NCBI RefSeq assembly: GCF_015291745.1
Contig: NZ_CP030059.1
Span: forward strand, 1,205,501 to 1,269,500
DNA from: Bradyrhizobium sp. CCBAU 53351
Lineage (GTDB): Bacteria > Pseudomonadota > Alphaproteobacteria > Rhizobiales > Xanthobacteraceae
DNA: 64,000 bases
Direction of reading: 5' to 3'
How positions within the stretch are numbered: the stretch's first letter is position 1; each line of letters opens with the position of its first letter. The notes below the pieces were generated by a model, which made no database searches, had not been told where the DNA came from, and saw only the letters and a list, made by a program, of their open reading frames with translations. The position numbers were made by a program, and so were the translations under genes. This document shows positions 27,970-38,911 of this stretch, one piece after another.

Positions 27970-28266
27970 CTAGCGCATCCCGCCGCCCTGGTCGCGGATC
28001 GCGCCGAGATGCTCGTTGATGCGGAAGACGATCAGGATCAGCTCGGCGACGATGCGCGAGAACACGATGCCGACGACGACGCTCGCGATCGACGACAGCA
28101 GCACCAGGAAGCCGCCGAACGGGCTGATCGCCATCGCAGCCAGGCCGGAGAAGATGCCGGAGAGGCCGAACAGGCAGATCAGCGCGATCACCAGCCAATA
28201 GAAGGTCTTGATGATCGTCGGCGTGATGAAGCGGTCCCACTGAAACAGGTCGCTGAATGAAAACAT
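27970..28266 (-). CDS. DUF4282 domain-containing membrane protein
   Basis: A 98-residue protein starting MFSFSDLFQWDRFITPTIIK, with two long hydrophobic helices (FYWLVIALICLFGLSGIFSG and FLVLLSSIASVVVGIVFSRI) and the conserved ELILIVFRINEHL. This matches DUF4282 small inner-membrane proteins, whose function is unknown. It is divergent from the MaoC pair. Confidence 0.9.
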   Translation of the reverse strand: MFSFSDLFQWDRFITPTIIKTFYWLVIALICLFGLSGIFSGLAAMAISPFGGFLVLLSSIASVVVGIVFSRIVAELILIVFRINEHLGAIRDQGGGMR

Positions 28267-28432
28267 TGCTCTCCCCAGGGCATTGGGCCTTGGTAAATGG
28301 ATCTCGGTCCTCGGTCGATCCGACTCGGATCAACGCCGCCACCCGGTATGTAGCACGAGCCATGCGGGCCGGCGGGTTGAGATTGCCGCAAAGTGCGGCC
28401 ACAATCTGTCATTCCCGCAAAGCTTTCCCGAG

Positions 28433-28885
28433 ATGATCCTGACCTTCGAAGATTTCCCGCCCGGCCGGTTCGGCACGTTCGGCCCGCGCCACGTCACCCG
28501 CGACGAGATTTTGGCCTTTGCCGCCGAGTTCGATCCGCAGCCCATGCATCTGGACAAGGAGGCCGCCGGCAAAAGCATGCTGCGCGGCCTGTCCGGCTCG
28601 GGCTGGCACCTCTGCTCGCTGATGATGCGGATGATGGCCGACGGTTTCATTACCCGCGCCGCATCGCTGGGATCTCCCGGCGTCGACGAGGTGCGCTGGC
28701 TGTCGCCGCTGCGGCCCGGCGACGATCTCACGCTCGAGGTCGACGTGCTGGAGGCGCGCACGTCCAAGAGCCGCCCCGAGCTCGGCATCGTCAAGTTCAA
28801 ATGCACCGCGCGCAACGCCAAGGGTGAGGCGCTCGCCGAGATGACCTCGCCGATCCTGATCAAGCGGCGCGAGGGAGCGGTCTGA
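28433..28885 (+). CDS. MaoC-like (hotdog) dehydratase, first of a tandem pair
   Basis: A 150-residue single hotdog protein. The hydratase-2 motif (AAEFDPQPMHLDKEAA) provides the Asp/His pair typical of R-specific enoyl-CoA hydratases, followed by LSGSGWHLCSLMMRMMAD and VRWLSPLRPGDDLTLEV. Start ATG at 28433. Its stop overlaps the start of the second MaoC gene by one base (TGATG), so the pair is probably coupled and may form a heterodimer resembling a double-hotdog enzyme. Confidence 0.93.
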   Translation: MILTFEDFPPGRFGTFGPRHVTRDEILAFAAEFDPQPMHLDKEAAGKSMLRGLSGSGWHLCSLMMRMMADGFITRAASLGSPGVDEVRWLSPLRPGDDLTLEVDVLEARTSKSRPELGIVKFKCTARNAKGEALAEMTSPILIKRREGAV

Positions 28886-29367
28886 TGCGGTTCTTCGACG
28901 ACATCGAGATCGGTCAGCGCCGCGAGATCGGCACCTATACGTTCACGGCCGAAGCCATCAAGACATTCGCCGCCAAGTTCGATCCGCAGCGTTTTCATCT
29001 CGACGAGGAGGAGGGCAAGAACTCGCTGTTCGGCGGGCTCGCCGCGTCGGGCTGGCATGTCGGTTCGGCCTGCATGAGCCTGCTTGTCGCCGACGGCCAG
29101 CGTCTGGCGCGCGAGGCCGCCTCGCGCGGCGAGGAGGTCGCGGTGTGGGGCCCGTCGCCGGGCTTTCGCGACCTGCGCTGGATCAGACCGGTGCTCGCCG
29201 GCGACACCGTCGGTTACGTCAATGTCGTGATCGACAAGCGCACGTCCGCCTCGCGCCCCGGCTGGGGCATCCTGACCGCCCGCACCACCGGCACCAACCA
29301 GCGCGGTGAGGACGTCTATTCCATCACGGCCTCGGCATTCGTGCCGATGCGTGCGAAGAGCGCTTAG
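28885..29367 (+). CDS. MaoC-like (hotdog) dehydratase, second of a tandem pair
   Basis: A 160-residue hotdog protein with the same layout: AKFDPQRFHLDEEEG (Asp/His), GLAASGWHVGSACMSLLVAD and LRWIRPVLAGDTVGYVNVV. It is about one-third identical in its pattern to the preceding MaoC protein, suggesting old duplication. It begins on the last base of the upstream stop codon. Likely acts on an acyl-CoA or acyl-ACP; the pathway is not revealed by neighbours. Confidence 0.93.
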   Translation: MRFFDDIEIGQRREIGTYTFTAEAIKTFAAKFDPQRFHLDEEEGKNSLFGGLAASGWHVGSACMSLLVADGQRLAREAASRGEEVAVWGPSPGFRDLRWIRPVLAGDTVGYVNVVIDKRTSASRPGWGILTARTTGTNQRGEDVYSITASAFVPMRAKSA

Positions 29368-29566
29368 ACCTGTTCCAAGATGAACGGTCCAAATCCGTGG
29401 GCGAGTGTTGCCCGCGCGCTATGGACGCGATTCCGGGCGGCTGCCATAAGCCAGCGCAACATGGTTACCGCGAAGCAGTTTGGCGGAACCACTCAGGTGC
29501 TAACTAATTATGAACCTGTCGCTGTCTATTTGAAACGAATTGGGCAGACGACAGGGGACGAGAACC

Positions 29567-29713
29567 ATGGCTGATCGCGGCGCACTCAAATTTGTTGGAT
29601 TTATCTTCGCGACCGCGACGCTGGCCGTCATGCTGGTCGCCGGCATGGTGGTGAAGGGCTACGCCGATGGGGCCTACACCCTGGAAGCCTCGGCCGTCGA
29701 CGCGAGCCGGTAA
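29567..29713 (+). CDS. small single-pass membrane protein (48 aa)
   Basis: Starts MADRGALKFVGFIFATATL with one hydrophobic helix (VGFIFATATLAVMLVAGMVV), then KGYADGAYTLEASAVDASR and a stop. Upstream ACAGGGGACGAG gives a plausible ribosome binding site. No family is recognised, but the composition is that of a real small inner-membrane protein rather than a chance frame. It stands alone between the MaoC pair and a convergent small gene. Confidence 0.65.
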   Translation: MADRGALKFVGFIFATATLAVMLVAGMVVKGYADGAYTLEASAVDASR

Positions 29714-29754
29714 GAGTTCGTTAAGTTTTCGCGGCCGGCATCCGGCCGCCGCAC

Positions 29755-29892
29755 TCAGCGGCTATAGACGAACGCCAATATGGCGATCGCAACCGCCAGC
29801 AGCCCGACAAAGCGCAGCATGATCGTGCCGAATTGATTCGGCGCGGGCCGCAACGGGATCGGGTCCGTGGTGTCGGGCCGAATGCTTTCCAT
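29755..29892 (-). CDS. small membrane protein (45 aa)
   Basis: Starts MESIRPDTTDPIPLRPAPNQ and continues FGTIMLRFVGLLAVAIAILAF, ending in a short basic tail (VYSR). The hydrophobic helix occupies the C-terminal half. Position between repeats and the opposite orientation to the neighbouring 48-aa gene suggest an independent unit. No homologue is recognised; a shorter start at the internal ATG (MLRFVGLL) is possible. Confidence 0.5.
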   Translation of the reverse strand: MESIRPDTTDPIPLRPAPNQFGTIMLRFVGLLAVAIAILAFVYSR

Positions 29893-29981
29893 GTGAAATG
29901 TTCCCCAGGCCCGGCCGAAGAGGCCACGGGCGCCTGGCATTGGTCGCCGGGGAAGGGATGGGGGTTCAAAGGTGAACGCTC

Positions 29982-30112
29982 GTGTCCCGGACGCGCTGCA
30001 GCGTGCAACGCTGCTGCGCAGAGCCGGGACCCATCCCGCCGCTCATGCGCCGGACCATGGGCCCCGGCTCTGCGGCGCGTCACTGCGTGCCGCACCGCGT
30101 CCGGGGCACGAG
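29982..30112. repeat. intergenic palindromic repeat, family C (complete) with intact IS110 target core
   Basis: The left arm runs CGTGTCCCGGACGCGCTGCA to GAGCCGGGACCCATCC and the right arm GGCCCCGGCTCTGCGGCGCG to GCGTCCGGGGCACG; the arms are inverted copies. It contains GAGCCGGGACCCA at 30021-30033, the reverse complement of TGGGTCCCGGCTC, which is the site interrupted by the insertion sequence at 54638-55746. A one-mismatch copy is at 30058-30070. Confidence 0.85.
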
Positions 30113-30120
30113 ACCGCCAG

Positions 30121-30156
30121 AATCAAAACCGCCGCGCTCCTTGCGGAACGCGGCGG
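30121..30156 (-). terminator. rho-independent terminator for the 30180-30602 gene
   Basis: On the minus strand an 8-bp stem CCGCCGCG / CGCGGCGG with a 12-nt loop is followed by TTTTGATT. It begins 24 bp after the stop of the upstream gene. Confidence 0.75.
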
Positions 30157-30179
30157 TCCGGTGATGCTTGGTTGAGCGA

Positions 30180-30602
30180 TCAGCTGTTGCGCAGGCCGTC
30201 GGCGGCGCGCTTCCACTGCGCGACGTTGTCGGCGATCATGCGGGTCGACTTCATCGCGGCCTGGCTGAGCTGGGCATAGCCGGAGATCTCGCGCTGGACG
30301 CGCTGGCCTTCGGCATGGAGCAGATCGCGCAGGCTCTCGAGCTCGGAGATCAGGTTCTCGATCTCGGCGAGCGAGGTGCCGGCGACGCGTTGGATCAGCG
30401 AGTTGACGTTGTTGACGGTGGCTTCCGCGCTCGGGTCGAGCGGCGGTGCGTCGGTGGTGGTCGACGCCGGACGGCGCAGATAGGCGATGTCGTTGCGAAC
30501 GAAGTCGCGGATGCCGGCCTCGACTTCCGTCACGGCGGCGAGGTTGGTGTCGACCGTCTCGGTCTCGGTGCCTTCGATCTTTTCCGGGCGCATGGCGTTC
30601 AT
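30180..30602 (-). CDS. hypothetical coiled-coil protein
   Basis: A 140-residue soluble protein with no recognised family. The first 60 residues are acidic and Thr/Pro-rich (GTETETVDTNLAAVTEVEAG); the rest is helical with heptad-like patterns (VNSLIQRVAGTSLAEIENLI, SELESLRDLLHAEGQRVQRE), indicating a coiled coil. A terminator follows directly. Related proteins occur in rhizobia as conserved hypotheticals. Start at MNAMRPEK. Confidence 0.8.
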   Translation of the reverse strand: MNAMRPEKIEGTETETVDTNLAAVTEVEAGIRDFVRNDIAYLRRPASTTTDAPPLDPSAEATVNNVNSLIQRVAGTSLAEIENLISELESLRDLLHAEGQRVQREISGYAQLSQAAMKSTRMIADNVAQWKRAADGLRNS

Positions 30603-30806
30603 CGTTGTTCCCCTGTTCGCGTTGAGTGCAGCGCGAGTGTCCCCCGCACGACGAATTCGGTCAGCCCGACTAGGGCGTCGGAATTTGACCGCAACTTGGC
30701 CGAGATACGGCAAGGGCGGACGATTCGGGGGCTTTGCCGTGGCGTATGGTTAGGAGAGTGTGAACGCCGCAATGCGCTTTCGGGACGAGGGAGGGCGCCG
30801 AGGTCG

Positions 30807-31730
30807 CTACCAGCTCTTCTTGAATCCCGCCGACACGCTCTTGTTGATCGCGCCTTGCGAGGTCTCGCCGACCGAGCCGGAGACGGTGACGTTGTCGAAC
30901 AGCTTTTGCTCGGCGCCGACCTTGCGCAGCCATTTGTCGTCGGTGGTCGACAGCGTCTGGCCGGCGGTGATGCTGGTGCCGGTGTCGGTGAGGGTGACCT
31001 TGGCGGACTGGTCGGTTTCGTAATTGCGGGTGACGTGACCGCCGACGCCGGGCACCGCGCTGGTGCCCTGCTGGTTGACGCTGTAGCCGTTCTGCAGCGT
31101 CAGCGAGGTGTCGCCCGACAATGGCACCGATTTGGTCAGCGAGGCCCCGAGCTTGCTCTGTTCCGAGGCGGGATTGACGCGGGCTTCCACCGCGGTCTTG
31201 TCCCAGATCACACCCGCGCCGGGCGCGGTTGCCGTCGCCCAGGCGCTGCCCGAGGATTGCGGCAGGCTGCCGCCGTTGGTGGCCTTCTGTGCCAGCAGCT
31301 CGGACATGGTTCGCGGCTCGCTGGTCACCGTCATGTCGGCGCCGATCCGCGTATCCCAGAACGAGAACACGGACTGCTTGACCGTGACCGCCGAGGAGCC
31401 GTTGGCATTGGCATTCGACGACCAGTCCAGCCCGTCCTTGGCGGCGGCCTGGGCGCGCTTCTTCGCGGCCATGGGGTCGATGCCGGTGCCGGCATCGACC
31501 GCCAGCTGGCTCCAGTCGAGCTTGTCGACGTCGATGCCTTTGAGCACGTCGGGGTCGTTGACGTCGGGGGCCTCCGCAACGGCCTCGGTCTCGGCCTCGT
31601 CGTCAGGCGCGGCCGCGGGGGGTGAGAAGGGCGGAATGATCTGCGCCGAGACTGTCAGCACCGAGCCCAGAATGAATGCGGCCGCCAGCACTGGCAGCCG
31701 GGTCCAGCCGAAACCTGTCGAGAATTCCAT
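30807..31730 (-). CDS. hypothetical exported protein, possible surface or barrel protein
   Basis: A 307-residue protein with a signal peptide (LPVLAAAFILGSVLTVSAQ), an acidic Ala/Pro linker (AAAPDDEAETEAVAEAPD) and a C-terminal half of alternating polar strands with many Thr/Ser (LTKSVPLSGDTSLTLQNGYS, AKVTLTDTGTSITAGQTL). It ends in an aromatic residue (GFKKSW), consistent with but not proof of an outer-membrane barrel. No family recognised; monocistronic by position. Confidence 0.75.
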   Translation of the reverse strand: MEFSTGFGWTRLPVLAAAFILGSVLTVSAQIIPPFSPPAAAPDDEAETEAVAEAPDVNDPDVLKGIDVDKLDWSQLAVDAGTGIDPMAAKKRAQAAAKDGLDWSSNANANGSSAVTVKQSVFSFWDTRIGADMTVTSEPRTMSELLAQKATNGGSLPQSSGSAWATATAPGAGVIWDKTAVEARVNPASEQSKLGASLTKSVPLSGDTSLTLQNGYSVNQQGTSAVPGVGGHVTRNYETDQSAKVTLTDTGTSITAGQTLSTTDDKWLRKVGAEQKLFDNVTVSGSVGETSQGAINKSVSAGFKKSW

Positions 31731-32039
31731 CGTCCTGCCCGCGAACCCCGGCGCATGCTGTCCGAGAATATATATCGGCCGTCAGCAAAGACCATGCGCC
31801 ATTCCGCGCGCAAAATGCTGATCCATCGTTGCGAAATTGTGGCGGCATTTCAGGGCAGCGAACCAACGGGCCGCGCGACAGGCGCGCCCGATCACAAGCG
31901 TCTCGATGCGACGGCATCCGGCGGGGCTGGAGGCCAGAACGTCGCAGCCGGCATCGTGATCGGTCCCGAAATGGGGCCCGTTGGTATCCCCCCAGAAGCC
32001 CGATGATCCTCATCGCGCTTCAGGTTGTTGTTGCATGCG
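31731..32039. other. intergenic region without recognised gene
   Basis: A 309-bp region upstream of the exported protein gene and downstream of an NTF2-like gene. Short open frames show no family features. Nothing else is recognised. Confidence 0.4.
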
Positions 32040-32480
32040 TCAGCCGACGCGGGTCATCTTCGGCAGATGAATGGCGCGGCCGAGTGCCTGCTCGACCAGG
32101 TCGAACGTGTCGATCAGGACGCGCATGCTGACGAGCTTGCCCGCCCTGAACTGGGCGAACTGCGCGACCCGCAAGCTGATCGGCTTGTTCGAATCCAGCG
32201 CCGTCAGCGAATAACGCACCATCGAGGCGGCGGAATCGACGCCGAGCATGATGCTCTCGCGGTCGAAGCGGCGAACCGTAAAATTGTCGGCGAGTTGGCG
32301 GATGACGTCGAGCACGGCGTCCCTGCCCTGGCGCGCGCCGAGAAACGGAAACATGTCGATCGGGCCGTAAAGCGCCCACTCGACGTCGTCGTCGATCAGG
32401 GCTTCGATGTCCTGGAAATGCCGGTCGTTGATCGCGCGGTGCAACGCGCGCGAGAAACGCCAGAGGCTATGCTCTGTCAT
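32040..32480 (-). CDS. NTF2-like (SnoaL/nuclear transport factor 2) domain protein
   Basis: A 146-residue cone-shaped NTF2-fold protein. It begins MTEHSLWRFSRALHRAINDR and shows IEALIDDDVEWALYGPIDMFPFLG, VRRFDRESIMLGVDSAASMV and FAQFRAGKLVSMRVLIDTFD, all typical of the family. Members bind small hydrophobic ligands or act as isomerases; function here is unknown. A similar protein is encoded 230 bp upstream on the same strand (32714-33160). Confidence 0.88.
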   Translation of the reverse strand: MTEHSLWRFSRALHRAINDRHFQDIEALIDDDVEWALYGPIDMFPFLGARQGRDAVLDVIRQLADNFTVRRFDRESIMLGVDSAASMVRYSLTALDSNKPISLRVAQFAQFRAGKLVSMRVLIDTFDLVEQALGRAIHLPKMTRVG

Positions 32481-32713
32481 TTTGGGCAGTCCTGAAGCTG
32501 GCTTGCGAAAAAAACGGAAAACAACCCCATGCGCAGTCAGGCGCCGGGGGCTCAAATCGTTTGTATACGAACAAAATAGGACGTTTTGGCCAAAACGCAA
32601 TTCACGTTTTCGCAATGCACAATTGATTGCGAAATGTGAGATTTGCAACAAGATCCCGTAATTTTCCGGGGTTGGGCGCGAACCCCAATGGGGTCCTCGC
32701 GCCGAGATCAGGC

Positions 32714-33160
32714 TTAATCCGTCCGCGCGCCGGTGATCAACGGCCCGATTTCGCGCTCCAGCACCTGCTGCACCAGATCGTAGGAATCGATGATCTCGCG
32801 GATCTCCGCCACCAGCCCGCCGCGGAAGGTGTAGAACACGGCCACGTCGAACTGCACGATGCGGTCGTTGCTGCGCTTTTTGAAATAGGCCTGCATGTAG
32901 GTCGCGACCGTTTCGCCCTCGGCCAGGATGTGCGGCGCCTTGTAGCGGATCTCCGAATAGCGCGACCAGACCGTCTGCCAGAGTTCACGCAGCTCGGCCT
33001 TGCCGTGGCGTGGCACCAGATGCGGCAGCACGTCGATCGGCGCATGGGTGAGGAAGTCGACGTCGTCGGTGCAGCCCGCGAGCGCGGCTTCAATGTCGCC
33101 ACGCGCGAAGGCGTCGAGCAGATGCAGCACGCGTTGCCTGTTCAGCGATTCAACCGTCAT
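32714..33160 (-). CDS. NTF2-like domain protein, paralogue of the downstream gene
   Basis: A 148-residue NTF2-fold protein: LLDAFARGDIEAALAGCTDD, VDFLTHAPIDVLPHLVPRHG and VFYTFRGGLVAEIREIIDSYD, closing with a short tail. The segment order matches the gene at 32040-32480, notably the shared APID/GPID and DTFDLVEQ/DSYDLVQQ blocks, so the two are probably old duplicates. The ATG at 33160 is preferred over an upstream start. Confidence 0.88.
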   Translation of the reverse strand: MTVESLNRQRVLHLLDAFARGDIEAALAGCTDDVDFLTHAPIDVLPHLVPRHGKAELRELWQTVWSRYSEIRYKAPHILAEGETVATYMQAYFKKRSNDRIVQFDVAVFYTFRGGLVAEIREIIDSYDLVQQVLEREIGPLITGARTD

Positions 33161-33440
33161 GCTGCTCCCGCCCTCGTCGGCCGTGGATTGCAAACGCTAC
33201 CGCGGGCCTCGCGGGTCCATCAATCCGCAAAAACACAGGGTGCTTGCCAACTATGACGCGCGAACGCCATGCCGCGTTCATGGGGTGCAAGCGCGGGCGG
33301 CGCTGCTGGCTTGGGTGCGCGCTTTTCGATTGGCGATGACGCCGCATGCTTACCTGCGAGGCGCGCCTTGCCCAGGTGCTGGAACCCGGACCCGCCCGCA
33401 ATCGTTGAAGGTCCGACATCGCATCTGGAGACATCGATCC

Positions 33441-33680
33441 ATGAAATCGCCGCTTCTCGCCGTGACCGCCGCACTGCTCATGCTTGGCGCGACCACCGCG
33501 GCCAATGCCAAGGGCTGCATCAAGGGCGCCATCGTCGGTGGCGTTGCCGGCCACTATGCCGGCCATCACGGCGCGCTCGGCGCTGCCGCCGGCTGCCTCT
33601 ACGGCCGGCACCACGCCAAGGAACAGGAGAAGCAGCGGCAGCAGCAGCAGAGCCAGATGAACGGGCAGGGGAAGCTGTAG
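33441..33680 (+). CDS. small exported Gly/His/Gln-rich protein
   Basis: A 79-residue protein with a signal peptide (MKSPLLAVTAALLMLGATTA-ANA). The mature part has KGCIKGAIVGGVAGHYAGHH, a glycine-zipper-like segment (GALGAAAGCLYGRHH), two cysteines and a Gln-rich tail (EKQRQQQQSQ). It resembles small periplasmic or outer-membrane glycine-zipper proteins. Function unknown. A partial family A repeat begins at the stop codon. Confidence 0.78.
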   Translation: MKSPLLAVTAALLMLGATTAANAKGCIKGAIVGGVAGHYAGHHGALGAAAGCLYGRHHAKEQEKQRQQQQSQMNGQGKL

Positions 33681-33712
33681 TCGTTCCGGGACGCCGCGAA
33701 GCCGCGAACCCG
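33680..33712. repeat. half palindromic repeat, family A
   Basis: GTCGTTCCGGGACGCCGCG followed by GCCGCGAACCCGG. Only the first arm of the family is present; it starts on the last base of the preceding stop codon. Confidence 0.6.
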
Positions 33713-33820
33713 GCGCCATCCTGCCCCTTGGGCCGGTGCCAAATAGGCGCGTGACCCATCTCACATCACGCCCGTCCCGGCGCAGCTATCGTCATCCCAA
33801 TGTCATCAGGGAGACGTGCC

Positions 33821-34207
33821 ATGGCTGCCATCGCCACCGTCAGAAAGTCCCGCCTGCACAACGCGATCGAAGGCCTCGCGCTGACCGCGATCCTGCAGAG
33901 CTTCCCGACCTTCGCCGCCGCCGCCTTCCTGCTCAAGCTCTGCGGCAACCACGATCTCGTCGGCGATCCCGGCGTTGCCATCTTCGTCGCGATCGCCTCG
34001 CTCGCCCACGCGATGTTCGCGGTGAGCTTCGGCCCGAGCTTCCCGGCGTTCTTCAAGACCGTCTACGAGCCGAAGTTCTTCGAGGCCCATCTGTCGCTGT
34101 CCGACAAGATCACGGCCTGGCGCACCCAGCCCGTCGCCTCGCTGCAGCTGGTGACGATCGTGCTGCTGCTGTCGGTGATGGCGGTGGTGACGGCGAGCGT
34201 GGGGTGA
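33821..34207 (+). CDS. hypothetical membrane protein
   Basis: A 128-residue protein with about three hydrophobic segments (TAILQSFPTFAAAAFLLKL, VAIFVAIASLAHAMFAVSF, LVTIVLLLSVMAVVTAS). No catalytic motif is seen. The ATG at 33821 is preferred because AGGGAGACG lies 6 bp upstream; an earlier in-frame ATG at 33800 overlaps that ribosome binding site. Convergent with uvrB. Confidence 0.75.
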   Translation: MAAIATVRKSRLHNAIEGLALTAILQSFPTFAAAAFLLKLCGNHDLVGDPGVAIFVAIASLAHAMFAVSFGPSFPAFFKTVYEPKFFEAHLSLSDKITAWRTQPVASLQLVTIVLLLSVMAVVTASVG

Positions 34208-34216
34208 GGGGCTCTC

Positions 34217-34285
34217 GTCATTCCGGGGCGCCGCAAAGCGGCGAGCTATGATGCGCAATTGCGCATCCGAGAATCCATAACCCCG
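34217..34285. repeat. palindromic repeat, family A (partial)
   Basis: Begins GTCATTCCGGGGCGCCGCAA and contains the perfect palindrome GATGCGCAATTGCGCATC (34250-34267). The closing arm is degenerate (AACCCCGAACGG). It lies between convergent genes. Confidence 0.6.
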
Positions 34286-34311
34286 AACGGAAATGAACAG
34301 CGACGCCGCCC

Positions 34312-37278
<2,967 letters not shown>

Positions 37279-37371
37279 GGGGCGAATATGGGACGAGTCA
37301 GTCGCGCAATAAAGGGCGAATGCCTCCCGCTATGCAGGCTGCTGACAGCAGGTTGGCAGCAGGGTAGGGCC

Positions 37372-37602
37372 TCACGCCGCCGGCGGCGGACCCTCGTCGT
37401 CCTCGCCCGCCTGATTTGGCGTGAGGATGTCGAGATGGATGCCGCCGCAATCGGTGCAGCGCATGGTCCAGTACTCGCTTCCGGCGCGCCCGCCGATCAC
37501 GCGGAGCACGGCGAGATCGCCGTCGCATTCCGGGCAATTCGACAGCACCGTGCGGCTGTAGATCCTCGGCCGCGATGCATCCTCGAATTCGATGAATGAC
37601 AT
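37372..37602 (-). CDS. small putative zinc-ribbon protein
   Basis: A 76-residue protein with two CxxC knuckles (SNCPECDGDL and MRCTDCGGIHL) spaced by 24 residues, as in zinc ribbons, and an acidic tail (NQAGEDDEGPPPAA). No enzymatic motif. Unknown function; conserved-hypothetical type. It lies between uvrB and another small gene on the same strand. Confidence 0.75.
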   Translation of the reverse strand: MSFIEFEDASRPRIYSRTVLSNCPECDGDLAVLRVIGGRAGSEYWTMRCTDCGGIHLDILTPNQAGEDDEGPPPAA

Positions 37603-37659
37603 GACCGGTTGCCCCCTTTTGCGCTGTGCTGTCCCTGCTTCGCTTGGCGTCCTGCCCGT

Positions 37660-37884
37660 CTATTCGTCGTCGCTGTCGGTCCGCCGGCGGAAGCGGTCGA
37701 TGTGGTGCTTGGCGTCGGCGATCGCGGCGTTCTGATCGGGCCAGGCAAAACCGACTTCCATGGCCGGAAACAGCACGCCGTCGATGGCGAGGGGGCTGAG
37801 ATCGGCGCGGCGGATGCGGGCGTGCCAGAGGCCTTTGCCGGCCTCGAAGGATTCGATGTCAAAACCGTCGTAGAGCGTCGTCAT
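37660..37884 (-). CDS. hypothetical protein (74 aa)
   Basis: Begins MTTLYDGFDIESFEAGKGLW and includes ARIRRADLSPLAIDGVLFP and FAWPDQNAAIADAKHHIDRF. It appears to be a small globular soluble protein of alpha/beta composition conserved among Bradyrhizobium-like genomes; no function recognised. It precedes the zinc-ribbon gene on the same strand with 57 bp between. Confidence 0.75.
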   Translation of the reverse strand: MTTLYDGFDIESFEAGKGLWHARIRRADLSPLAIDGVLFPAMEVGFAWPDQNAAIADAKHHIDRFRRRTDSDDE

Positions 37885-37993
37885 GGTCGTCCCCGAGTGT
37901 TCCGTACGTGTCTTGTTGGAGAGTCAGGGGACCACGTTTGCGGATTTCGGGATGTGAAGCCGTTCACAAGCGGCCGGCTTTTTTGCTCTCGCG

Positions 37994-38911
37994 TCAGTTC
38001 CGCGCGGCCGTACGGCCGATCCGCTTCACCGGCCGGGCGGCGGGTTCCGCCGCCGCGCGCATGATCCAGCGGCGGAACGCGGCGAAGTCGCGCTGCTCGG
38101 TCTGGAAGCTGCGATAGAGCAGGTACCAGCGCATGCCCTTGGGCACCGATAGGTCGAACGGTGCGACCAGCCGGCCGGCGGCGAGGTCGTCGTCGATATA
38201 GGGGCGGATGCCCATGGCGATGCCGAGCCCGTCGGCGGCGGCCTGCAGCGCCTGGCCGTAGAACTGGAACTCGGGCCCGCGCGCGCTGACGCGCGCAACG
38301 CCCGCCGCCTTCAGCCAGATCGGCCAGTCTTCAGGTGAATGCGCGACGCGGATCAGGCTTGGGCCTTTCAGGTCGGCCGGGCGCTTCAGGCCGCTCGCGA
38401 GGCGGGGCACGCAGACCGGCGTGAGGTCGCCGGCGAACAGCGGCTCGGCGACAAGGCCCGGCCAGTCGCCGGTGCCGAGCTTGATGCCGCAGTTCCAGTC
38501 CTCGCCGAACGGCACCGACGCGCCGCCCGTGGTGAAGCGCACCTCGATATCGGGCTCCTCGTTGCGGAATTCCGACAGCCGCGGGATCAGCCAGCGCATC
38601 GCAAAGGTGTGGCCGACGCCGATGGTGAGCACGCGGACGCTTGCAGGCGCCGTCACCTGCGCGGTGAGGCTGGCCAGTGCGTCGAAGATCGGCGTCAGCC
38701 CGCTTTGATAGGCGCGGCCGGCCTGCGTCAGCACCAGGCGATTGGCCTTGCGCTCGAACAGCGCGACGCCGAGCCGCTCTTCGAGCAGATGCACCATGCG
38801 GCTGACGGCGGCCGCAGACACGCTCAGCTCGAGCCCGGCCGCGGCAAAGCTGCCGGTCCGCGCCGCCGCCTCGAATGCCTTGATGCCGTTGAGAAACAGC
38901 AGCCGCCGCAA
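37994..38911 (-). CDS. LysR-family transcriptional regulator (GcvA-like)
   Basis: About 305 residues from a TTG start (RRLLFLNGIKAFEAAARTGS). The HTH is FAAAGLELSVSAAAVSRMVH with LLEERLGVALFERKANRLVLT, followed by a LysR substrate-binding domain (VLTIGVGHTFAMRWLIPRLS). The start is uncertain because no ATG fits; the TTG at 38911 is supported by GTAGGG upstream and by the GcvA-type N-terminus. Divergent from a TSUP permease gene 207 bp away, which it probably controls. Confidence 0.88.
   Translation of the reverse strand: MRRLLFLNGIKAFEAAARTGSFAAAGLELSVSAAAVSRMVHLLEERLGVALFERKANRLVLTQAGRAYQSGLTPIFDALASLTAQVTAPASVRVLTIGVGHTFAMRWLIPRLSEFRNEEPDIEVRFTTGGASVPFGEDWNCGIKLGTGDWPGLVAEPLFAGDLTPVCVPRLASGLKRPADLKGPSLIRVAHSPEDWPIWLKAAGVARVSARGPEFQFYGQALQAAADGLGIAMGIRPYIDDDLAAGRLVAPFDLSVPKGMRWYLLYRSFQTEQRDFAAFRRWIMRAAAEPAARPVKRIGRTAARN

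Noticed and set aside
29380..29574. 64-codon frame before the 48-aa gene
   Set aside because: Overlaps the start of the better-supported small gene, lacks a ribosome binding site and shows no hydrophobic or domain pattern.
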